Shown here one piece after another: positions 1 to 7,389 of a DNA stretch of 64,000 nt (within the stretch, counting starts at the first letter, position 1; each line of letters begins with the position of its first letter). Source of the DNA: JAFGXT01 sp963677165. Lineage in GTDB: Bacteria > Verrucomicrobiota > Lentisphaeria > Victivallales > SZUA-371. Both the position numbers and the translations under genes were made by a program. The notes under the pieces are model-generated. The model had not been told where the DNA came from, did no database searches, and was given only the letters and a program-made list of their open reading frames with translations. The stretch lies in the NCBI GenBank assembly GCA_963677165.2, contig CAXXSX010000002.1, forward strand, positions 4,092,001-4,156,000, in the 5' to 3' direction.

Positions 1-330
1 ACTGCTGACCAGCAGTTCTCCGGGGATCTTGGCGTCGATGAACTCCCGGCTGACAAGACGGCGTTCAAATAAGACCTGTTTATCAAGGTCGCCAAGAGAT
101 TCCATATCGAACTTTAGCAAGGAATCTTTCAGAGACGTTTTATTAACCGCGACTTCAATCGTATTGATTATTTCTTTCATCTGATCGGCAGTGGCGTTAG
201 TCGGGAACGGTAACCCTTTCAGGTTTCTTGCCAGACGAACACGGGAGCTGATCGCTATATCTTCGTTGGGTCCGCAGTCAGCCAGCCAGCTGACTTTATT
301 ATTAAGCAGTTGTGAAATTTCCTTATTCAA
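1..330 (-). CDS. mcsB: Protein arginine kinase McsB (N-terminal part, cut by window edge)
   Basis: The minus strand reads MNKEISQLLNNKVSWLADCG and then PNEDIAISSRVRLARNL, the ATP:guanido phosphotransferase signature of McsB; 110 codons lie in the window and the rest is beyond base 1. McsB phosphorylates arginines in proteins and in Firmicutes marks them for ClpCP degradation or inactivates CtsR. The start is taken as TTG at 330 because a GGGGG Shine-Dalgarno ends 5 nt upstream, there is no ATG nearby, and the frame is open from there. It follows mcsA by 11 nt and is surely co-transcribed and probably translationally coupled. Family assignment is firm from the SSRVRLARN motif; activity cannot be judged without the rest. 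Confidence 0.9.
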   Translation of the reverse strand, partial: MNKEISQLLNNKVSWLADCGPNEDIAISSRVRLARNLKGLPFPTNATADQMKEIINTIEVAVNKTSLKDSLLKFDMESLGDLDKQVLFERRLVSREFIDAKIPGELLVSS

Positions 331-341
331 AGCGACCCCCG

Positions 342-875
342 TTACTTTTTCATATCTTCTTTTAGTTTGTTGATCTGGTCTCTTACGACAGCGGCTTTTT
401 CGTATTCTTCACGCTGCACCAGCTCATCAAGCTCTTTTTGCAGATTCATGATTTCAAGCATTGCCTGTCCCGTAGAGTTTTCCGGGGTTTCTCCCGGGGT
501 TTTGCCTACGTGAAGAGTTCCGCGATGCATTGTTTTCAATGCACTGGCAATAACTCCCTTAAACACATTATAGCATTCCTCACAACCTAGTTTTCCGTTT
601 TTCTTAAGATCCTCAGATGTCCAGTGGCATACCGGACATTCGAGTTCCACTTCATGCTCTCCTCCGGGCTCCGGCGCTTCAGGAGAGAACGGTAAACCGA
701 ACTGACCAGATAAATTATATAACATCTCGGCCACATTAAAGCCCTGCAACATTGGATCGTTAGACGATTTTTTTGCGGCACATTCAGCACAAATATGCAG
801 TACTTTTTTTTCGCCGTTAACGATTTCCTGGATGTGGATGGTTGCAGGATTTTTATTGCATATTTCACAGATCAT
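342..875 (-). CDS. mcsA: McsA, zinc-finger/UVR-motif activator of McsB
   Basis: The 177-residue protein has CEICNKNPA and HICAECA near the N-terminus, a second cysteine pair set (CPVCHWT and CEECY around residues 80-100), then a C-terminal UvrB/UvrC (UVR) helix, ELDELVQREEYEKAAVVRDQ, at about 148-168. This order and length match McsA, the metal-binding activator and adaptor of the arginine kinase McsB. The start ATG at 875 has GGAGA 7 nt upstream. mcsB follows directly. In Firmicutes the operon is ctsR-mcsA-mcsB-clpC; neither ctsR nor clpC is visible on this side, and no CtsR-type heptad repeat was seen in the promoter region. Confidence 0.93.
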   Translation of the reverse strand: MICEICNKNPATIHIQEIVNGEKKVLHICAECAAKKSSNDPMLQGFNVAEMLYNLSGQFGLPFSPEAPEPGGEHEVELECPVCHWTSEDLKKNGKLGCEECYNVFKGVIASALKTMHRGTLHVGKTPGETPENSTGQAMLEIMNLQKELDELVQREEYEKAAVVRDQINKLKEDMKK

Positions 876-925
876 TTAATTTCTCCATGCATGGTAATCA
901 ATCCTGATTATTACAGCTTGTTAAA

Positions 926-954
926 ATTATAAACCTGAAAACAGCAATGTCCAA
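926..954 (-). promoter_or_regulatory. Sigma-70-like promoter of mcsAB
   Basis: Read on the minus strand this is TTGGAC, a 17-nt spacer, then TATAAT, ending about 50 nt before the mcsA start codon. A perfect palindrome, CTGAAATAATTTCAG (962-976), lies just upstream, between this promoter and the divergent one at 994. Confidence 0.6.
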
Positions 955-993
955 GGAAAAACTGAAATAATTTCAGTATTTTAGCTTTAACTG

Positions 994-1022
994 TTGCTTA
1001 TGCTCTGGATTTTGTTTATAAT
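994..1022 (+). promoter_or_regulatory. Sigma-70-like promoter of the STAS-like gene
   Basis: TTGCTT, 17-nt spacer, TATAAT, placed about 50 nt before the start at 1071. It is back to back with the mcsA promoter and shares the palindrome at 962-976, which may be an operator for one or both. Confidence 0.55.
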
Positions 1023-1070
1023 GGCTTCAGGACATCTGATTTTTTTGGGGCAACTGGGAGGTGACTATCA

Positions 1071-1511
1071 ATGGGGATTGAAGTTGAATATATTGCAAAA
1101 TCAAACGTGGTTTACGTTACAGGAAGCGACTTTATTGATTTTAAGCAATTTCCGGCTTTTCGAAAAAAAATGACTTCGGTTGTTGCCGTAGCAAGTCCGG
1201 GACTAAAAATTCTTTCTGACTATCGAAGCGCGCATGTCGATGTTAATTTCAGCGAAATGTATCAGTGTGCATCTGTACTCAAACAACTGGCTAGTAGGCT
1301 TGGAAGGGTTAAAGAGGCTTTGATTGTAACAGGAAAGCTGGGATACGGTACGGCCAGGATGTATTCTTCGATGATGACAGATTCAAACGTTGAGATTGAA
1401 CTGTTCCGGCGTTACGAAGATGCTAAGACGTGGCTGGAAATTACAACTGATAAACCAGATTACGATGATAGCAACACAACTTTTATTTTAAGGCCTTCCC
1501 AGTCAATATAG
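1071..1511 (+). CDS. STAS/SpoIIAA-like domain protein
   Basis: This 146-residue soluble protein has no signal peptide. The pattern of alternating short strands and helices (VEYIAKSNVVYVTGSDFID, then PGLKILSDYRS, then EALIVTGKLGYGTARMYSS) resembles the SpoIIAA/STAS-like fold found in stand-alone stress-response or anti-anti-sigma-type proteins, as judged by eye only. The start ATG at 1071 has GGGAGG 10 nt upstream. The last 20 residues look disordered. A second small protein of the same general type is encoded at 50804-51145. A function cannot be given; no kinase or sigma factor partner is adjacent. Confidence 0.5.
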   Translation: MGIEVEYIAKSNVVYVTGSDFIDFKQFPAFRKKMTSVVAVASPGLKILSDYRSAHVDVNFSEMYQCASVLKQLASRLGRVKEALIVTGKLGYGTARMYSSMMTDSNVEIELFRRYEDAKTWLEITTDKPDYDDSNTTFILRPSQSI

Positions 1512-1580
1512 AACTGAATTTATAACTTTCCTTGCGAATTCAGGTGAATTCTACTCTTTCATTGATGTGTTTCTCTTGAA

Positions 1581-1669
1581 GTAGGCAGTACCTACAAGTC
1601 ACGACTTCAGACTAACAGCCTTGGGGGAGGCATTTTGGGGGGGAGAGTTAGTGCTGAAGCCGTGACTTG
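1581..1669. repeat. Long imperfect hairpin with G-rich loop
   Basis: Arms 1595-1616 and 1647-1669 are near-perfect inverted repeats (CAAGTCACGACTTCAG pairs with CTGAAGCCGTGACTTG). The 30-nt loop carries two G runs of 5 and 7. A smaller perfect hairpin, GTAGGCAGTACCTAC, sits at 1581-1595 against the left arm. It lies in the 365-nt gap after the STAS-like gene. It lacks a U-tract, so it is more like a REP-type palindromic element or structured RNA than a terminator. The rest of 1512-1875 is AT-rich and shows nothing else but a weak TTGACA box at 1803. Confidence 0.6.
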
Positions 1670-1875
1670 CTGATACTACCCCGTGAAGGAAAATCCTTAC
1701 AAACTCTATATAATTTACTGTATTTAACAAAAGTGTCAACATTATAATTTACTTTTTTAGTAAAAAAACATTCATTGAATTGATAATTATTTCTCTATTA
1801 ATTTGACAAATGTCTGTATTTGGTTAAATGTAGGCAAGGCCTTTTAAGTATTTTTATAACGATATGGAGAGAATT

Positions 1876-2835
1876 ATGAGAACGGGAATATTATCTGTGA
1901 TATTAGGACTGTTGTGTTTTCAGCAATTGTCAGCAAAAGATTATGTAACAATTGGAACCGGTGGTGTGACCGGAGTTTACTATCCCACAGGTGGAGAGAT
2001 CGCGAAAATCGTTAACAGCAGCAAGACCGGTATTAATATGTCGGTTGAGTCTACCGGTGGATCTGTATTTAATATTAACAGTATTATGAGTGGTGCAAAT
2101 AATTTTGGATTTGCTCAGTCTGACCGTCAGGCTCAGGCTTGGAACGGAATCTCGGAGTGGAAAGGAAAACCTCAGAAGAATCTGCGCTTTGCTTTTAGCT
2201 TGTATCCTGAAATAATCACGCTGGTTGCATCCGAAGATAGTGGAATCCGTACTGTTGCAGACTTGAAAGGGAAACGGGTGAATATCGGTAATCCCGGAAG
2301 CGGTAATCGTGGAAATGCGCTGCAGATCTTAAAAGCTTACGGAATCAAGCTGAAAGAAATCAAAGCGGAAGGCCTTAAGGCGGCTGAGTGTGCAAAAATG
2401 CTTCAGGATGGCAGAATTGACGCCTATTTCTATACGGTTGGACATCCCGCCGGTTCATTCAAAGAAGCGTCTGCCGGACGTCGTAAGGTTCGGATCGTTC
2501 CGATTAACGGTGCTCCTGCTGAGAAAATGGTTAAGGCTAAGCCTTATTACGCCAAAGTTACTATTCCGGTAAAAAAATACTATCCGAATATGACCAACTC
2601 TAAAGCCAGCGTTGAGAGTGTTGGGATGCTGACCACAATTGTTGTCAGTGCCAATGAAAAAGACGATGTGGTATATAAAGTGACAAAGGCGGTCTTCGAC
2701 AATCTTGCCAAATTACGCAAGCTGCATCCGGCTTTGACCGATCTTAAAGCTGCCAGTATGTGTAAAGATGGACGTATTGCTCCATATCATCCCGGTGCTT
2801 TGAAATATTTCAAAGAGAAAAAACTGGTTAAATAA
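1876..2835 (+). CDS. TAXI family TRAP transporter solute-binding protein
   Basis: The 319-residue product starts with a signal peptide (MRTGILSVILGLLCFQQLSA), followed by YVTIGTGGVTGVYYPTGGEI, the hallmark of TAXI-type TRAP binding proteins. Later conserved pieces are the LKGKRVNIGNPGSGNRGNAL segment and DGRIDAYFYTVGHP. It would bind a small carboxylate-type ligand in the periplasm and hand it to the fused permease encoded 10 nt downstream. ATG 1876 is chosen over the in-frame ATG at 1864 because GGAGAG lies 4 nt before it and the signal peptide then begins normally. The ligand cannot be told from the sequence. Confidence 0.92.
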   Translation: MRTGILSVILGLLCFQQLSAKDYVTIGTGGVTGVYYPTGGEIAKIVNSSKTGINMSVESTGGSVFNINSIMSGANNFGFAQSDRQAQAWNGISEWKGKPQKNLRFAFSLYPEIITLVASEDSGIRTVADLKGKRVNIGNPGSGNRGNALQILKAYGIKLKEIKAEGLKAAECAKMLQDGRIDAYFYTVGHPAGSFKEASAGRRKVRIVPINGAPAEKMVKAKPYYAKVTIPVKKYYPNMTNSKASVESVGMLTTIVVSANEKDDVVYKVTKAVFDNLAKLRKLHPALTDLKAASMCKDGRIAPYHPGALKYFKEKKLVK

Positions 2836-2845
2836 TTACTATTTT

Positions 2846-5041
2846 ATGAATATTGATACCGGGAAAGATTCAGCCGGAGAACTGAACTCAGTCAGCATTG
2901 AACGAAAAAGTTCGGCAAACCATATTTTGGCAGGGCTGAAGGATTTTTTAGGTGATACCAAAGGTGAAGACGCCAAACCGATGCGTCCTTATCTGGATAT
3001 TCCTATTCGCTTTATTGCTGTCTGCTGGTCTATCTTTCAACTACTTCTGCCAATGCCGGATTTTGTGCTGTTGAACAGCGATGTGGTCCGTGCGGTTCAC
3101 CTGGCTTTTGCTTTACTGTTGGTCTATCTGTATTTTCCCGTTGTGAAAAAATGGAGAATCAAGCTGGGAGGTCATCGCCTAAGAAACGTTTCCGCGCTGA
3201 TCATTGATCTGATTTTAGCTGTGGCTTCGGTATCCACTATCATGTATCTGGTGCTGAATTATGAGGCGATTGCGGCCAGAGCGGGCATGCCGTCAACAAT
3301 GGATATGGTGGCTGCCGGGACACTTATCGTATTGCTCCTTGAAGGAACCAGAAGAGCACTCGGATTCCCGATGGCGTGTCTGGGGATTCTGTTTATTCTA
3401 TATTGTCGGTTTGCTCAAAACCTGCCGGATTTTATGGCATTTCGGGCTCGTTCCTTTGAATATATCTTTTCCAAGCTTGCTATTGGCTCGGAAGGGATTT
3501 TCGGGGTGCCGCTTGATGTGTCGGCTACGACTATTTTTCTCTTTGTGCTGTTTGGTGCCATGCTGGAGAAATCTGGTGGCGGCGAATACTTTGTGAAATT
3601 GGCTCTTAGTATTCTCGGTCGTTACAGCGGAGGTCCCGCGAAAGCCGCCGTTCTTGCCAGTGGATTTACCGGGATGGCGTCAGGTTCCAGCATTGCGAAC
3701 ACAGTTACGACCGGAACATTTACGATTCCTTTGATGAAACGTAATGGTTTTCCGCCGGAAAAGGCTGCGGCTGTGGAGGTTGCGGCAAGTACGAATGGAC
3801 AGCTTATGCCGCCGGTCATGGGTGCCGCCGCGTTTATTATTGCCGAGTATTGTGCGATGACTTATTTTGAGGTGTTGAAAGCGGCGATAATTCCCGCCGT
3901 GATTTCATATGCCGCTTTATTGTATATTACCCACCTTGAGGCAAAGAAGCTTGGAATTAAAGGTGTTCCCAAATCCGAACTGCCGTCATTTTTTGCTACG
4001 CTGGTTTCCGGTCTGCATTTTATGTTGCCGATCGCCGTGCTAATTTATGAACTTGTTGTACTGAGACATTCTCCGGCATTATCGGCATTCTGGGCTATTG
4101 TGCTGCTGGCAATTTTGATCTGTATCAGAACTTTTTATTATACGTTTGTACACGAAGAAAATCATATTTCCCAAAAGCGCAAGGTGCTCCATGCCGCTTA
4201 TCGTACCCTTAAGCTTTTGTATGACAGTCTGGCGTCCGGCGCTTTGAATATGATGGCAATCGGAGTGGCGGTGGCTGCTGCCGGTATTATCGTTGGATCG
4301 GTAACAATGGGGACCGGAAACAAGGTCGCCGAAATAGTGGAAACATTGTCTTACGGAAATGTTTTTCTGGTACTGATCCTGGCTGGGATTGCTTCATTGG
4401 TTTTGGGAATGGGCTTGCCGACTACGGCTACTTATATTGTTATGGCGACACTTACTGCCGGAATAATCGTTGAATTTGCAGGTGATTATGGATTGGTTAT
4501 TCCAGTGATCGCGGCTCATTTATTTGTGTTCTACTTTGGAATTCTTGCCGATGATACGCCGCCTGTGGGGCTGGCGGCTTATGCCGCCGCCGCAATAGCC
4601 AAAAGCCCGCCGATAAAAACCGGTATTCAGGGATTTATCTATGATTTACGAACGGCAGTAATTCCCTTTATGTTTATTTTTAATATCAATTTTCTGCTGT
4701 ACGATTATGCCGCCGATGGGTCTGTTGTTCAAATGACCGGAGTGTTTCGTATGATCTGGGCATTTCTTACCGGGCTGGCGGCGATTCTGCTGTTTACGGC
4801 AGCTGTTCAAGGATACTGGCTGATGAAAAACAAGCTGCATGAATCTGTTTTACTGCTAGTCGCTTCGATTGGTATTGCCGTTCCGGCGCTTCTAGCCAGC
4901 AAGATAAATCTGCCATACAGTGCAATCATGATTATAGCATGTATTCTGATTGCTATCGCGGCCGCGTCCCAGTTATTCCGAAAGAAACGAGCTTTAGCCG
5001 TGAATTCTGCTTCTACAGCAGAGAAAGCCCACGAAGATTAA
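2846..5041 (+). CDS. TRAP transporter permease, fused DctQM (TAXI type)
   Basis: The 731-residue membrane protein begins with a 45-residue soluble tail, then four hydrophobic segments of the DctQ-like part, then the long DctM-like domain. The TRAP signature regions are visible (SATTIFLFVLFGAMLEKSGG; ASGFTGMASGSSIANTVTTG; GLPTTATYIVMATL; DDTPPVGLAAYAAAAI). Length is close to other fused 4TM-12TM permeases paired with TAXI proteins. It works with the binding protein just upstream as a Na+- or H+-driven secondary importer. No clear Shine-Dalgarno precedes ATG 2846, so translation is probably coupled to the upstream gene. Confidence 0.92.
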   Translation: MNIDTGKDSAGELNSVSIERKSSANHILAGLKDFLGDTKGEDAKPMRPYLDIPIRFIAVCWSIFQLLLPMPDFVLLNSDVVRAVHLAFALLLVYLYFPVVKKWRIKLGGHRLRNVSALIIDLILAVASVSTIMYLVLNYEAIAARAGMPSTMDMVAAGTLIVLLLEGTRRALGFPMACLGILFILYCRFAQNLPDFMAFRARSFEYIFSKLAIGSEGIFGVPLDVSATTIFLFVLFGAMLEKSGGGEYFVKLALSILGRYSGGPAKAAVLASGFTGMASGSSIANTVTTGTFTIPLMKRNGFPPEKAAAVEVAASTNGQLMPPVMGAAAFIIAEYCAMTYFEVLKAAIIPAVISYAALLYITHLEAKKLGIKGVPKSELPSFFATLVSGLHFMLPIAVLIYELVVLRHSPALSAFWAIVLLAILICIRTFYYTFVHEENHISQKRKVLHAAYRTLKLLYDSLASGALNMMAIGVAVAAAGIIVGSVTMGTGNKVAEIVETLSYGNVFLVLILAGIASLVLGMGLPTTATYIVMATLTAGIIVEFAGDYGLVIPVIAAHLFVFYFGILADDTPPVGLAAYAAAAIAKSPPIKTGIQGFIYDLRTAVIPFMFIFNINFLLYDYAADGSVVQMTGVFRMIWAFLTGLAAILLFTAAVQGYWLMKNKLHESVLLLVASIGIAVPALLASKINLPYSAIMIIACILIAIAAASQLFRKKRALAVNSASTAEKAHED

Positions 5042-5159
5042 AAAGAATTTTCTCTGTTATTTTTTGTGCTTTCGGCTGTGCTTCAATTGTTTATTTTTAT
5101 CATTTTATTGTTTGTAATTAATATTAGTGTTGACTTTGTTGAAATTTAGTGCAAATTAA

Positions 5160-5300
5160 TTGCCTTATTATTAAAGAGCAGTGAATTCCGTGAGAATCGG
5201 AAGCTGTCGCGCAACTGTAAGCCGTTTAACGGTAAGCCAGATCCTGTCTTTATAAGTAATAGTACGGTTGTTTCCGCGTCAGAAACAGTCTGGTAGACAG
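5160..5300 (+). ncRNA. Cobalamin riboswitch (B12 element), no obvious target gene
   Basis: The core matches the cobalamin riboswitch consensus: the P6 hairpin CCGTGAGAATCGG (5189-5201), the B12 box GCTGTCGCGCAACTGTAAG (5203-5221, consensus GCUGCCCGCAACUGUAA) and AAGCCAGATCCTG (5234-5246). Boundaries are approximate. An inverted repeat GTCAGAAA/TTTCTGAC (5279-5330) follows. Such elements bind adenosyl- or methylcobalamin and shut off B12 uptake or B12-independent enzymes. Downstream lie only a 23-codon ORF (5378-5449) and a pseudopilin, neither of which is a known B12-regulated gene. The rest of 5042-5586 has no gene. Confidence 0.85.
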
Positions 5301-5377
5301 ACCCGTTGTATCTCTTTGGCTTTTTCTGACCTATGGGAACTTCTCTCGTAATAGTATGTAAAACAGTGAGAAAAAGC

Positions 5378-5449
5378 ATGAAAACATCTTTATTTATCTG
5401 TCAAAGGCTTGTGGTGGACGATGGATATTGTTTGCTAGGTCCACCCTAA
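5378..5449 (+). other. Short ORF (23 codons) behind the riboswitch
   Basis: ATG 5378 follows GTGAGAAAAAGC and encodes MKTSLFICQRLV plus 11 more residues. It could be a leader peptide or the decayed start of a lost membrane/export protein such as a TonB receptor. A GGTGGAC/GTCCACC inverted repeat covers its 3' half. No homology can be claimed. Confidence 0.25.
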
Positions 5450-5586
5450 ATTCTATTCTGATTTTTGTCTTGTGGTAAAGGTTGTTTTTACCCATTGGAA
5501 TAAAAAATAGTAACTACTGTGGAATTTGTAACTCCGAGGAATAATCCTGCTCAAAATATGTTGTGCAGGAAAAGGATTTAAAAATA

Positions 5587-6480
5587 ATGAACTATAAACA
5601 TATAAATGAACGTAAAAAATACTGTTTCACGCTTATTGAACTTCTTGTTGTGTCTGCTGTTGTCGGTGTGCTGGCTTCTCTCTTGATACCGGCTATAAGT
5701 TCAGCAAGGGAAAGAGGAAGAACTATCTATTGTATAAATGGTCAAAAACAATATGTGACAGGAATGAATGGATACATGGTTGATTATGATGACCATTTTT
5801 CTCCAACAAATAATGTTAGAAAATATCCTTTACGACGGCAGCAGTTCGCTGAGTTGATTTTAGGGGTTAACGATTATGTGGGACTGGAAAAAGATAGAAC
5901 AAAGACCAAAATAATGCAATGCCCTTCATGGCCGGGAGAAGGCCCTTTTGTATTTGCTGGTGGTGCAGAGGGCGGCTACTATATGTATTCATATCATTAT
6001 AATATTTATCTTGGTGAAGATTATCCGTTATGCAGAGTTTACAGCAAGAATTCTTCGCCTCGTCATCCAAAGAGAGTAACAATGGTGACCCATCCATCCA
6101 GAACAATAATGTTTGGAGAACCCGGGTACGACTGGGGGAATGGAACTCTTGCCGGTTGTATAAGAATGACTCCGCCATGGCGGGAGAAAAACCCCAAGGG
6201 AAGAACAGCTAATCCCGGTGGAGCGTACGGTGGACTGTATTTAAGACACTTGGGGGGAAAAGCTACTAATGTGTCATGGGCTGACGGGCACATCGAAACG
6301 GTTAGAAAAAACAGCCCTGATTATGAGTTTGTAAGAGGGATAACGCCTTATTGTCAGTATGCCATTACAGGAGCCGACAAGGATCCGAGAATGGTGTTTC
6401 TGGTAGAGAAAGGCACAACAACCTATAATCGAAATACTTGTAATACGTTATACAGGCACGATAAACACTGGAATAAATAA
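5587..6480 (+). CDS. Prepilin-type N-terminal cleavage/methylation protein (DUF1559 pseudopilin)
   Basis: A short Lys-rich leader ends in the type IV prepilin site CFTLIELLVVSAVVGVLASL, followed by the hydrophobic helix and ISSARERGRTIYCINGQKQY. The C-terminal processing-associated region is H-X11-DG here (HLGGKATNVSWADGH) rather than the usual H-X9-DG. Total 297 residues. The proteins go through prepilin peptidase and a type II-like assembly system; their role is unknown. ATG 5587 is chosen over GTG 5563 because the AGGAAAAGGA ribosome site lies between them. It is the only pseudopilin in this window without a hydrolase on the same strand; it is convergent with the fructokinase gene. Confidence 0.88.
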   Translation: MNYKHINERKKYCFTLIELLVVSAVVGVLASLLIPAISSARERGRTIYCINGQKQYVTGMNGYMVDYDDHFSPTNNVRKYPLRRQQFAELILGVNDYVGLEKDRTKTKIMQCPSWPGEGPFVFAGGAEGGYYMYSYHYNIYLGEDYPLCRVYSKNSSPRHPKRVTMVTHPSRTIMFGEPGYDWGNGTLAGCIRMTPPWREKNPKGRTANPGGAYGGLYLRHLGGKATNVSWADGHIETVRKNSPDYEFVRGITPYCQYAITGADKDPRMVFLVEKGTTTYNRNTCNTLYRHDKHWNK

Positions 6481-6494
6481 TGTGTTTTATGGAA

Positions 6495-7388
6495 TTACCC
6501 GTTCAGAAGTAGGTCGTTTGGAATTGATTGCGGCATGGTACCTTTCGTGCTGACAAAGCCTGCGACTTTAACGCCATGTTCTGTTGCTTCTTTCGGGGAT
6601 TTTCCATGAAGCAAGGCTGAGGTGAAGGCTGCTGTGAATGAATCGCCGCAGCCTACCGTATCCATTACCGGTCCCATGTCATATGCTGGAATGTGAAATG
6701 ATTCATTGTTAGCAAAGCATATGCAGCCATTGGGACCGAGAGTAAGCAGAGCGATGTCGAAGTTGAATTTATTCATTTGCTCAATAGCTGCATTTTCCGG
6801 CGAGTCAGCAGGGCAGGGGATATGAAGCAGTTCACAAAGTTTTCCAATTTCTTCGTCGCTGACTTTCAAGATATTGGCGATTTCAAAGGAATCGCGGATA
6901 ACGGAATCCGAGAAGTAGTGTTGGCGTAGATTTACGTCAAATACTTTTCTGGCTTCTGGTCGCATCGCGCAAACGAATTTCTTTATCGCCTCAGAAGGCA
7001 TGGTATTGCGTTGCGCCAGGCTGCCGAAGCACACCGCATCAGCTTGTGCTGCCAGTTTTTCCAGTTTCGGTTGCCAATGGATATTATCCCATGCCACATT
7101 TCCATGGATCACGTAGGATGGAATTCCGTTGGTCATTGTTACACGGTTACTCTGCCGCTCGGGTCGTCGTTACGCTGTACGTGATTAGTCGATATTCCGC
7201 GACTTTCAAGTTTCGACAGTATGTCAGTTCCCGGTTCATCTTTGCCAACCGCGCTGATCAGCATTCCTTCACATCCCTGCATGGCACAGTGGTAAGTAAA
7301 ATTTTCAGGGGGCGCCGCCCAGGGCTTTGTGGGGTTCATAAGTATCCCAGAGTACTTCTCCGATTCCAATAACTAAAGGTTTTGCCAT
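6495..7388 (-). pseudogene. PfkB family fructokinase with two compensating frameshifts
   Basis: From ATG 7388 the product reads MAKPLVIGIGEVLWDTYEPH and then KALGGAP, then meets TGA. The conserved continuation PENFTYHCAMQGCEGML is in another frame up to GRVTV (about 7139), and the rest (TNGIPSYVIHGNVAWDN to the PfkB signature DTVGCGDSFTAAF) is back in the first frame. The first shift sits in a run of five C (7308-7312, one base too many); the second lies near 7140 (TA extra before ACAATG). Repaired, the protein would be about 297 residues, normal for fructokinase (fructose to fructose-6-phosphate). It starts 1 nt after the GH32 stop. It is either a pseudogene or carries two sequencing or assembly errors. 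Confidence 0.8.
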
Positions 7389-7389
7389 T

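Noticed and set aside
1595..1669. Integron attC site
   Set aside because: The outer ends do not show RYYYAAC/GTTRRRY at the proper positions and no integrase or cassette array is near.
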